The notes under the pieces were generated by a model. The model was not told the DNA's origin, did no database searches, and was given only the letters and a program-made list of their open reading frames with translations. The position numbers and the translations under genes were made by a program. DNA of 37,653 bases from Paludibacteraceae bacterium (GTDB taxonomy: Bacteria; Bacteroidota; Bacteroidia; Bacteroidales; Paludibacteraceae), in the NCBI GenBank assembly GCA_017628395.1, contig JAGBZD010000045.1, positions 1 to 37,653 of the forward strand. The letters run 5' to 3'. Every line of letters starts with the position of its first letter. Position 1 is the stretch's first letter. Shown piece by piece: positions 1-6,182 of the stretch.

Positions 1-1
1 A

Positions 2-409
2 CTCTTCCGCTATGCTGATGTTATCTTGATGAAGAAAGAAGCACTTTTGCGTGGTGGTCAAGACGATGCTCCTGGTATAGAAAATACTGCTGTAGATGCT
101 ATAAAGAAGCGTGCTTTTGCTTATGAAGCTGATCCTATTGCAACTTTCGACCAAACATATCCAGATGCATTTACAGCAATCGGTACTAGTCTTAATGACG
201 GTATCTTGGCTGAGCGTGGTCGTGAGTTGACTTGGGAAAATCAACGCCGTCGTGACCTTATCCGTTTTGGTCAATTCGAGAAGATTCAGTATGTTAAGAA
301 TACAGCTGAGACCCGTCGTTGGTTCCCAATTCCTTATACTGTATTGCAAAAAGCAGTGGTAGATCCTACAACAGGAAAGAAGATTTGGACACAAAACCCA
401 GGTTACTAA
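2..409 (+). CDS. SusD/RagB-like outer-membrane lipoprotein, C-terminal part only
   Basis: The reading frame is open from the first bases, so the start lies outside the window. The visible residues begin LFRYADVILMKKEALLRGG, which matches the conserved late segment of SusD/RagB proteins (FRYADVLLMKAEAL). They continue with a WENQRRRDLIRFGQF segment and end in QNPGY, a very common SusD C-terminus. SusD proteins are surface lipoproteins that cap a TonB-dependent SusC transporter and bind glycans. The partner susC would be expected just upstream, outside the window. The next gene, 72 bp downstream, encodes a SusE/F-like lipoprotein, so this is the distal end of a polysaccharide utilisation locus. 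The substrate cannot be read from this fragment. An apparent start at 26 is only an internal codon. Confidence 0.92.
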   Translation, partial: LFRYADVILMKKEALLRGGQDDAPGIENTAVDAIKKRAFAYEADPIATFDQTYPDAFTAIGTSLNDGILAERGRELTWENQRRRDLIRFGQFEKIQYVKNTAETRRWFPIPYTVLQKAVVDPTTGKKIWTQNPGY

Positions 410-481
410 TCCGAAAAATATTCAAAATTGAATATAAACAAAATTCATTAACTAATTAACAAACTAAAATTCTAATTTATT

Positions 482-1609
482 ATGAAGAAATTTGGTATTT
501 TTGTAGCGGCTTTAGTTGCTGCTGTAACATTCACTTCATGTGATGAGAAAAAAGGAAATGGCCCAGTAGACTTGAACCAACTTCCAAATGGTTTCTATGT
601 ATCTGAGGCAGGTGTAGATCTCATTGAGGCAAATGCAATGGATCAAGGTATCAACGAGGTAGATCAAACTGCTCGTACAGGTATGTATGAGAAGTACATC
701 GTTCTCGAGGCTGGTAAAAAGTATGAGTTCGTAAACAAGAAAGGTGCTGTTGCTGACAAGTATGGTGCTGCTCTTGAGTATGGTGAGACTCTTATTGTTA
801 CTGACAATACAGAGGTTCCTGGTTACAAGGGGTCTCTTGCAGAGAATGCTACTGTAGAAGTAACTGAGACTGGTCTTTATCACATTGTTCTCGATTTCAA
901 CGAGGATGGCAACTTGTCTGATGTTGGTGGCGCTCAATGCATCATCGTTCCTGTAGTATGGGGCGTTCGTGGTGCTATGAACGGCTGGGGCTTCACCGAA
1001 GGTGAGAAAGTAGCTGATAACAAATGGGAGTGGGCTTGCACTATCGAAACTGCTGGTGCTTTCAAATTCGCTCACAGCAACGCATGGAAGATCAACTTGG
1101 ATGTTGCTAACCTCGTTAAGGCTAACACCAACCTTGGTGCTGATTGTGTTCCTGGCGGTGGCGATATCGCTTTGGAGCGCGCTGAGTACAAGATTACTCT
1201 TGAGTTCGTTGGCCCTGCTGCTACTACCCAGGATTCTTACAAATATACTGTAGAGAAAACTGGTGATCTCGCTGTTCTCGATCCTACTACATTCGTTTAC
1301 TCATTCATCGGTACCGTTAATGGTAACTGGGATACTGATACAGATTTCGCTTATGTAAGCAACGAGGGTGACCACTATGTATTTGAGGCTAAGGGTCTTG
1401 ACTTCGCTGCTGGTGAGTTCAAAATCCGCTTCGGTCATGATTGGGCTAAGAACTTCGGTTATGGCTCTATGACTATCAATGGTATTGATGTAGCTGACAA
1501 TGGTGGTAACATCGTTACTTCTGCTGCATTCAAGGGCTCTGCTAAGTTTGAGTTTGATTGGGATGGTTCTGCTGAGAAGAACGTCGTTCTTACTTTCACA
1601 GCTGAGTAA
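482..1609 (+). CDS. SusE/SusF-like surface glycan-binding lipoprotein
   Basis: This is a 375-residue lipoprotein. A short basic N-terminus and a hydrophobic stretch lead to the lipobox TFTSC, with Cys20 as the lipidation site, and an acidic DEKK follows, the kind of signal that sends Bacteroidota lipoproteins to the cell surface. Two tandem beta-rich modules follow. One, at about residues 155-250, contains VRGAMNGWGF. The other, at about 270-375, contains IGTVNGNWD and ends FEFDWDGSAEKNVVLTF. Both look like the carbohydrate-binding repeats of SusE/SusF-type proteins. Its position directly behind a SusD-like gene supports the call, and a strong terminator follows it. The family is inferred from architecture and context; the ligand is unknown. 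An antisense frame covers part of it but has no independent support. Confidence 0.65.
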   Translation: MKKFGIFVAALVAAVTFTSCDEKKGNGPVDLNQLPNGFYVSEAGVDLIEANAMDQGINEVDQTARTGMYEKYIVLEAGKKYEFVNKKGAVADKYGAALEYGETLIVTDNTEVPGYKGSLAENATVEVTETGLYHIVLDFNEDGNLSDVGGAQCIIVPVVWGVRGAMNGWGFTEGEKVADNKWEWACTIETAGAFKFAHSNAWKINLDVANLVKANTNLGADCVPGGGDIALERAEYKITLEFVGPAATTQDSYKYTVEKTGDLAVLDPTTFVYSFIGTVNGNWDTDTDFAYVSNEGDHYVFEAKGLDFAAGEFKIRFGHDWAKNFGYGSMTINGIDVADNGGNIVTSAAFKGSAKFEFDWDGSAEKNVVLTFTAE

Positions 1610-1626
1610 TTAAGCATTTAATTTTT

Positions 1627-1680
1627 GAGAATATATAATTTCTCATCCCAGCCCTGTGGTTCGCCACAGGGCTTTTTTTT
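1627..1680 (+). terminator. Rho-independent terminator of the Sus-type operon (copy 1 of a 52-bp repeat)
   Basis: A perfect 10-bp stem (AGCCCTGTGG, 1650-1659; CCACAGGGCT, 1664-1673) closes a TTCG tetraloop and runs into eight T residues ending at 1680. A smaller AT-rich hairpin (GAGAA...TTCTC, 1627-1644) precedes it. It begins 18 bp after the lipoprotein stop codon. Positions 1627-1678 are identical to 3234-3285. Confidence 0.93.
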
Positions 1681-1689
1681 ATTTGCTTT

Positions 1690-1816
1690 AAATTTTGCGC
1701 TCAGGGAACATTTTTGTAGTTTGAATTTTGCGCTCAGGGAACATTTTTGTAGTTTGAAATTTGCGCTCAGGGAACATTTTTGTAGTTTGAATTTTGCGCT
1801 CAGGGAATATTTTTGT
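1690..1816. repeat. Four tandem 33-bp repeats
   Basis: The string GCGCTCAGGGAA begins at 1697, 1730, 1763 and 1796, a strict 33-bp period. Each unit continues CATTTTTGTAGTTTGAA with few changes; the last copy has TATTTTTGTA. The array lies between terminator copy 1 and the promoter of the ATPase gene. A frame through the array would repeat an 11-residue peptide, but it starts inside the terminator region and is not a believable gene. There are no spacers, so this is not a CRISPR array. Copy number could vary between strains. Confidence 0.9.
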
Positions 1817-1824
1817 AAAAATAG

Positions 1825-1855
1825 TTGCGTAATTCAAAGATTTTCACTACCTTTG
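1825..1855 (+). promoter_or_regulatory. Bacteroidota-type promoter for the DUF4143 ATPase gene
   Basis: A -33-like TTG (1825-1827), a 20-nt spacer and a -7 element TACCTTTG (1848-1855) match the consensus TTTG-N19-20-TAnnTTTG. Transcription would start near 1862, about 15 nt before the ATG at 1878. The promoter lies inside the segment bracketed by the duplicated terminators, so the gene carries its own expression signal. Confidence 0.7.
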
Positions 1856-1877
1856 CATCGAAAATAAATTATAGAGT

Positions 1878-3215
1878 ATGGCAAGTCGCATTTTTAAACG
1901 AAAAGCGTATGAAAAAATGCTTCAATGGAAGCAAGAGTCGCAGGGGCAAACAGCTCTTTTGATAGAGGGAGCAAGACGTATTGGTAAATCTACTTTGGTT
2001 CGTCAATTTGCACAAAATGAATACAAATCGTTTGTGCTGTTTGATTTTTCCAAAGTCTCTAAAGAGGAAAAGACATTATTTGATGATTTGTCAGATATAG
2101 ATTATTTCTTCACTCGTCTTCGTTTGCTGAAGGGCGTGACATTGTATGAGCGTGAATCGGTCATAGTATTTGATGAAGTGCAGAAATATCCTATTGCTCG
2201 TCAAGCAATCAAGGCTCTCGTAGAAGATGGTAGATATGATTATATCGAAACAGGATCGCTAATAAGTATTCATAAAAATGTAGAGCATATCATTATCCCT
2301 TCAGAGGAGGAAGTTCTTGAAATGTATCCGATGGATTATGAAGAATGGATGTGGGCAATGGGGAAAGAAAACGGATATGCAGATATGCAAACGGCCTTAC
2401 AAAAAAAACATGGATTTGGCGATGATGTTAATCGCAAGTTAATGCGTGATTTCCGCTTGTATATGCTGGTTGGCGGAATGCCTCAAGCAGTTTCTAAATA
2501 TTTTGATACAAAAGATTTTGCGGCAGTGGATAGGGTGAAACGCAGTATTCTTCGACTTTATCAGAATGACTTGCAAAAAATAGATAAAACAGGTAAGGCG
2601 CAGGCTTTGTTTATGTCTATTCCATCGCAGTTGGCAAGTAATGCGAATCGTTTTCAACCTTCTACAGTAATAGATAAAACTCGAGCTGAACAGTTGGATA
2701 ATATCTTATTTATGATGCAGGATAGTAAGACAGTGAATATATGTTATCATGCTAATGATCCTAATGTGGGGATGGATTTGTCAACTAATAGGTCCGCATT
2801 TAAAATGTATCTTGCGGATACAGGATTATTTATAACTTTAGCATTTTGGGACAAAAGTTTTACAGATAATATCATTTACAAAAAACTGCTTAATGATGAT
2901 TTAGCAACCAATCTTGGATATGTGTTCGAGAATGTAGTGGCACAAATGTTAGTTTCAAGTGGAAATCGCTTATTCTATTATACTTTCCCAGATGAAAATA
3001 AACATAATTATGAAGTGGATTTTCTTCTTTCGCGTGGTACCAAAATACACCCGATAGAAGTGAAGTCTGAAGGGTATAAGACACACAAGTCATTGGATGC
3101 CTTTTGTGATAAATATTCATCACGCGTAAGTAATAGATATCTTATTTATACAAAAGATCTCCGAAAAGATGAACAAACATTACTTCTTCCTGTATATATG
3201 ACTGAATTATTGTAG
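1878..3215 (+). CDS. AAA-family ATPase with DUF4143 C-terminal domain
   Basis: This is a 445-residue ATPase of the DUF4143 type, common in gut Bacteroidales and without a settled function. The N-terminal domain has a Walker A motif GARRIGKST (residues 31-39), a Walker B motif SVIVFDEVQ (about 95-103) and a sensor-like ETGS (about 123). After a helical middle region, the C-terminal DUF4143 part carries a PD-(D/E)XK-like core: YEVDFLL at about 378, then HPIEVKS about 13 residues later. The protein is cytoplasmic, with no signal peptide or membrane segment. The gene stands alone with its own promoter, 33-bp repeats upstream and the same 52-bp terminator on both sides, which suggests it arrived as one cassette. 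A link to defence or mobile elements is possible but not shown. Confidence 0.88.
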   Translation: MASRIFKRKAYEKMLQWKQESQGQTALLIEGARRIGKSTLVRQFAQNEYKSFVLFDFSKVSKEEKTLFDDLSDIDYFFTRLRLLKGVTLYERESVIVFDEVQKYPIARQAIKALVEDGRYDYIETGSLISIHKNVEHIIIPSEEEVLEMYPMDYEEWMWAMGKENGYADMQTALQKKHGFGDDVNRKLMRDFRLYMLVGGMPQAVSKYFDTKDFAAVDRVKRSILRLYQNDLQKIDKTGKAQALFMSIPSQLASNANRFQPSTVIDKTRAEQLDNILFMMQDSKTVNICYHANDPNVGMDLSTNRSAFKMYLADTGLFITLAFWDKSFTDNIIYKKLLNDDLATNLGYVFENVVAQMLVSSGNRLFYYTFPDENKHNYEVDFLLSRGTKIHPIEVKSEGYKTHKSLDAFCDKYSSRVSNRYLIYTKDLRKDEQTLLLPVYMTELL

Positions 3216-3233
3216 AAGTATTAGTCAATCTTA

Positions 3234-3285
3234 GAGAATATATAATTTCTCATCCCAGCCCTGTGGTTCGCCACAGGGCTTTTTT
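3234..3285 (+). terminator. Rho-independent terminator of the ATPase gene (copy 2 of the 52-bp repeat)
   Basis: The same 10-bp stem with a TTCG loop (3257-3280) is followed here by a T tract ending at 3285. All 52 bases are identical to 1627-1678, including the AT-rich hairpin in front. It begins 19 bp after the ATPase stop codon. Identity this exact in non-coding DNA points to recent duplication or recombination. Confidence 0.92.
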
Positions 3286-3400
3286 ATCTTTAGTTACTAA
3301 AAAAAGGAGAGGGTAGGTACCGTGAAAGTCAGAGTGGTAAGCGAGTGGTTTCGAGAACTGTGAGATGCCAGTTGGCAACTAAAAAAGAGTATAATAAAAG

Positions 3401-3488
3401 AAAAAAGCCGTCTCTCGACGACTATTTTTCCAAGGTATTAGTCTGTTTGATTTTTAAGGTACAAAAAAGATTGGATTGGTTTTCAAAA
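3401..3488 (-). ncRNA. Candidate small RNA of about 88 nt
   Basis: A minus-strand promoter (see 3495-3525) faces this stretch. The predicted transcript begins with a small hairpin (GGTTTT/AAAACC arms, 3478-3490). It ends with a 6-bp stem closed by a GAGA tetraloop (3407-3422, one G-T pair) followed by six T residues on the minus strand (3401-3406). No open frame of useful length lies inside. It does not match signal recognition particle RNA, tmRNA or 6S RNA as I know them. It lies between the ends of the ATPase and phosphoesterase genes and belongs to neither. The call rests only on the promoter and terminator pair. Confidence 0.4.
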
Positions 3489-3494
3489 CCGCTG

Positions 3495-3525
3495 CAAAGG
3501 TACTGCTTTTCTCACTTCTGTGCAA
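3495..3525 (-). promoter_or_regulatory. Bacteroidota-type promoter facing the candidate small RNA
   Basis: On the minus strand, TTG (3525-3523), a 20-nt spacer and TACCTTTG (3502-3495) match the Bacteroidota promoter with the same spacing as the other promoters here. It lies downstream of the metallophosphoesterase stop codon, so it cannot serve that gene. It points towards 3400, where an intrinsic terminator sits. Confidence 0.55.
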
Positions 3526-3597
3526 GTCAAAATTTATGTTGTGCAACACCTTTTTGCACTTTTTTGCCTAAAAAAATGTTTAATAACATATTTACCG

Positions 3598-4092
3598 TCA
3601 TTTTCTATCTAATTCTATCACCTCTAAATCGCGAATTTCTGCCCCATCAATCACAAATCTGAGTAGCGTCTGTACGGTCTGCCAACCTTGTTTACCAGCT
3701 GCACCAGGGTTCATAGTCAGCATCTGCCAAGTGGGGTCGTATTGTACCTTCAAAATATGGCTATGCCCACAAACAAACAACTGAGGTGTCTCCTTCTTGA
3801 ACATCGGCAGCAACCATGGATTATACTTGCCGGGATACCCTCCGATATGTGTCATCAGCACATTCACATCCTCCACACGGAAGCGATAAAATTCGCTCAA
3901 CGAATACCGTACATCACCGCTATCCATATTACCATACACCGCTCTTGTTGGCTTAAACTCACGCAGGTGTTGCAATACCATCGCGCTGCCTATATCTCCT
4001 GCATGCCATATCTCATCCACCTCGGCGAAATGCTCCAATACGCGTGGATCCAAATAACTATGTGTATCGCTCAATAAACCTATGCGTGTCAT
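3598..4092 (-). CDS. YfcE/MJ0936-type metallophosphoesterase
   Basis: The 164-residue protein carries all five metal-site blocks of the calcineurin-like phosphoesterase fold. These are DTH (residues 9-11), HAGD (30-33), GNMD (54-57), an MTHIGG histidine (about 81) and GHSH (about 108-111). The length fits the compact YfcE-like phosphodiesterase family, which uses two divalent metals to cleave phosphodiester bonds. The natural substrate is not known from sequence. It is cytoplasmic and is the last gene of the prmA operon, 108 bp after gldF. The gap holds a GC-rich hairpin rather than a clear promoter. Confidence 0.9.
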   Translation of the reverse strand: MTRIGLLSDTHSYLDPRVLEHFAEVDEIWHAGDIGSAMVLQHLREFKPTRAVYGNMDSGDVRYSLSEFYRFRVEDVNVLMTHIGGYPGKYNPWLLPMFKKETPQLFVCGHSHILKVQYDPTWQMLTMNPGAAGKQGWQTVQTLLRFVIDGAEIRDLEVIELDRK

Positions 4093-4113
4093 GGGTGCTC
4101 TTGTTTATCCGTG

Positions 4114-4138
4114 GCGCGCAATGTGTTGTTTTGCGCGC
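4114..4138. repeat. GC-rich hairpin in the gldF-phosphoesterase gap
   Basis: GCGCGCAA (4114-4121) and TTGCGCGC (4131-4138) form a perfect 8-bp stem. The plus-strand DNA after it (ATGTTGTTGTTAATAAATTC, about 4161-4180) resembles the sequence that follows the hairpins at 17555-17580 and 17832-17893. No T tract follows on either strand, so it does not look like a terminator. It could be a diverged remnant of the same intergenic repeat family. Confidence 0.5.
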
Positions 4139-4200
4139 AATTGTTGTTGAAACAAATTGTTTATGTTGTTGTTAATAAATTCCCGTTATATCCGTTGTTT

Positions 4201-4866
4201 TTATTTCTTCTCTGCTTTATCCATCACCAAGATGCTCACTATCATCGCTGCCACAGCCACACTCAAGAAAAATACTACATCTCGCAAATCTACCACGCCG
4301 CGTGAGATACTGCTATAGTGATCTTGCAATGTTATCCAGTACAATACAAAGCAATTAACCGCCCCCAATATAAATGATACCAACTGGCTCTTAGTCAGCG
4401 TACTACAGAGCAAACCTATACCCGTAAACGATGCACTCAAAAACACCAATCCCATCATCGACCCTACGAACTGTCCACTATCAATATTGCCTATCGGCTC
4501 CGCCATATAGAACACGATGAAGTAGTGTACCAAGCATGGTAAGAGTGCCAATACGGTTAACACAAACGCTGCCATATATTTGCCTACGACTATCTTCCAT
4601 AACGCAATGGGTTGCGCACGCAATAGCAACCATGTACCACTTTGTCGTTCCTCTGCAAACAAGCGCATGGTCAGCGCAGGACATACCAACATCAGCAGCC
4701 ACGGACTAATTTGAAATAATCCATCTACTTGTGCATAACCTGATTCTATTACATTCCATTGACCAGGAATCACCCATAGGAATAGACTCACTGCCAACAG
4801 AAACAACCCAATCACGATATACGCAATCGGCGTAGAAAAATAGTATGACAATTCTTTCTTGAACAT
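4201..4866 (-). CDS. gldF: GldF-like ABC transporter permease
   Basis: The 221-residue membrane protein begins MFKKELSYYFSTPIAYIVIG and has about six hydrophobic segments, the ABC-2 permease layout. Between the first and second segments it carries the stretch FQISPWLLMLVCPALTMRLF followed by AEERQSGT, characteristic of GldF, the permease of the GldAFG complex first tied to gliding in Flavobacterium. Many non-gliding Bacteroidales keep GldF, so motility is not implied. The usual partner gldG is not next to it: the following gene is a phosphoesterase, and no ABC ATPase is nearby. The upstream neighbour is yicC with an 86-bp gap. The family call is fairly firm; the transported substrate is unknown. 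Confidence 0.8.
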   Translation of the reverse strand: MFKKELSYYFSTPIAYIVIGLFLLAVSLFLWVIPGQWNVIESGYAQVDGLFQISPWLLMLVCPALTMRLFAEERQSGTWLLLRAQPIALWKIVVGKYMAAFVLTVLALLPCLVHYFIVFYMAEPIGNIDSGQFVGSMMGLVFLSASFTGIGLLCSTLTKSQLVSFILGAVNCFVLYWITLQDHYSSISRGVVDLRDVVFFLSVAVAAMIVSILVMDKAEKK

Positions 4867-4952
4867 ATGCCTGCGTGTTTTTATGCTATTGTTCCAATGC
4901 TGCTTGCAAAAGTGCGGTGTTTTTTGAAAGGAAAATAAATATACCTACTTTT

Positions 4953-5879
4953 TTACAAAACATTCAGCACTTGCTCTTTGATTTGCTCAAGGATATCCTT
5001 CATCTTCACCACGATAATCTGCATCTCGCTTTGGTTGCTTTTGCTGCCAAGGGTATTAATCTCGCGTCCCATCTCTTGGGCGATAAAGCCGAGTTTTTTG
5101 CCCACTCCTATAGCCAATTGTCCGTCGCCTATTGCCTTGCTACCCTCCATCGTCTCGCGGAAATACTTTAGGTGATTGGTCAAGCGTACTTTCTCCTCGT
5201 TAATGTCCAGCTTTTCAATATAATAAATCATTTCTTGCTCCAGACGATTACGGTCTATGGATTGCTGTGTTGTAGCAGATAATTGCTCCAAGTTCGCTTC
5301 TATGCGGGCTTTGATTTTCTCCACGCGGCTTCGCTCGTAAGGTTCTACCTCTGACAATAGGGTGGCAATTGCGTCCAACTTCTCGCAAAACATCTGGTAG
5401 AGCGACGCACCTTCTTGCTCGCGGAAGGCATTAAACTGCTTAATCGCCTCCTTGATGGTTTGCAGCACTACAGTCCATTCCTCGTCGCTCACCTCGCTTC
5501 CGTCCTGCACCTTCGTGACATCTGGCATGCGCATGATAGCCGCTACAATATCTTGGTTATTCGCCCAGCCCAGTTCGCTTTGCAGGGCTGTGAGTTCGCG
5601 GTAGTAATATGCAAACGCTTCGCGGTTGATAGGTGCGAAAGTGGTCGAATCATCGCCTTGCAATGCATCTTGATAATAGATACTCAGGTCGAGTTTACCG
5701 CGTTCAAGGCTCTGTGCAATGAGCGTGCGAATTTCCAATTCCTTGCTACGCAATTGTGGAGCAATGCGCACACTGAGATCCAGCGACTTAGAGTTGAGAC
5801 TCTTGATTTCTACGACCAATTTCTTGTTGGTGGCTACCAAGCACTCTGCTTTGCCGTAGCCTGTCATGGAGTATATCAT
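4953..5879 (-). CDS. yicC: YicC-family protein (stress-induced, endoribonuclease-like)
   Basis: The 308-residue protein starts with the family signature MIYSMTGYGKAE and ends with the conserved C-terminal part containing EKVRLTNHLKYFRE, GKKLGFIAQEMGREINTLGSK and the QIKEQVLNVL tail. Length and layout match YicC, a cytoplasmic protein described as an endoribonuclease in Escherichia coli. The glutamate-rich core typical of the family (EMIYYIEKLDINEE, then LTNHL) is present. It sits in the minus-strand operon between a small lipoprotein gene and gldF. The ATG at 5879 gives the signature at the very N-terminus, so the start is secure. Confidence 0.93.
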   Translation of the reverse strand: MIYSMTGYGKAECLVATNKKLVVEIKSLNSKSLDLSVRIAPQLRSKELEIRTLIAQSLERGKLDLSIYYQDALQGDDSTTFAPINREAFAYYYRELTALQSELGWANNQDIVAAIMRMPDVTKVQDGSEVSDEEWTVVLQTIKEAIKQFNAFREQEGASLYQMFCEKLDAIATLLSEVEPYERSRVEKIKARIEANLEQLSATTQQSIDRNRLEQEMIYYIEKLDINEEKVRLTNHLKYFRETMEGSKAIGDGQLAIGVGKKLGFIAQEMGREINTLGSKSNQSEMQIIVVKMKDILEQIKEQVLNVL

Positions 5880-5924
5880 ATTATTTACTATTTATTGTTT
5901 AGTGGACGCCCTGTGGGCTACTGT

Positions 5925-6158
5925 TTAGTGGGTATTGGGCAAAGAGGTGTTTGCCTCGTTGTTCTCTTGTGGAGTTTCTTGCGAAGATGAGTTTTGCTCT
6001 TGAGTCTCTTGTTGGTGGGTGGCTTGCTGTTGGAAATACGCAGGAGGACCATACATCACCATGATTCTTTCGCTTGGTGTAGGCATGTCTTTTTGACTCT
6101 TACACCCACCCAATAGGGCAATCAATGTACCTAATAATATATTTATTTTCTTTCTCAT
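5925..6158 (-). CDS. Small lipoprotein of unknown function
   Basis: The 77-residue product has a basic start (MRKK), a hydrophobic segment and a lipobox LLGGC with Cys19 as the lipidated residue. A short segment MVMYGPPAYF follows, and then a low-complexity tail rich in Gln, Glu, Ser and Asn. The exported, lipid-anchored fate is clear from the sequence; no function is recognised. It lies 24 bp after mnmE and 45 bp before yicC, so it is probably co-transcribed. The junction in front of it consists of heptamer-like repeats that supply the purine-rich start region. Small Bacteroidales lipoproteins with a similar YG.P patch exist, but I cannot name the family. Confidence 0.7.
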   Translation of the reverse strand: MRKKINILLGTLIALLGGCKSQKDMPTPSERIMVMYGPPAYFQQQATHQQETQEQNSSSQETPQENNEANTSLPNTH

Positions 6159-6182
6159 CTCCTTGCCTTTAACCTTTCGCCT
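6159..6182. repeat. Heptamer-like repeat at the mnmE-lipoprotein junction
   Basis: Read on the minus strand, the junction is GGCGAAA GGTTAAA GGCAAGG, three degenerate 7-mers filling the gap between the mnmE stop and the ATG of the small lipoprotein. The purine-rich last unit may act in ribosome binding. Confidence 0.6.

Larger units (their letters stand above)
3286..3597. other. Intergenic stretch with the candidate small RNA and otherwise no gene
   Basis: These roughly 310 bp lie between the end of the ATPase terminator and the end of the phosphoesterase gene, which is read towards it. The only structured content I see is the candidate small RNA with its promoter and a short palindrome TGCCAGTTGGCA near 3366. 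A frame of about 105 codons on the plus strand has no family features and is rejected. Confidence 0.6.

Noticed and set aside
536-1075. A 179-codon antisense frame inside the SusE/F-like gene
   Set aside because: No protein family features; the sense frame has a lipobox and glycan-binding repeats.
1690-1816. CRISPR-like array
   Set aside because: The units are contiguous without unique spacers, and no cas gene is present.
1625-1867. An 80-codon frame through the 33-bp repeats with an 11-residue peptide repeat
   Set aside because: It starts inside the terminator region; the peptide repeat follows only from 33 being a multiple of three.
3345-3662. A 105-codon plus-strand frame between the ATPase and phosphoesterase genes
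   Set aside because: It overlaps the phosphoesterase end, covers the candidate small RNA and has no recognisable protein features.
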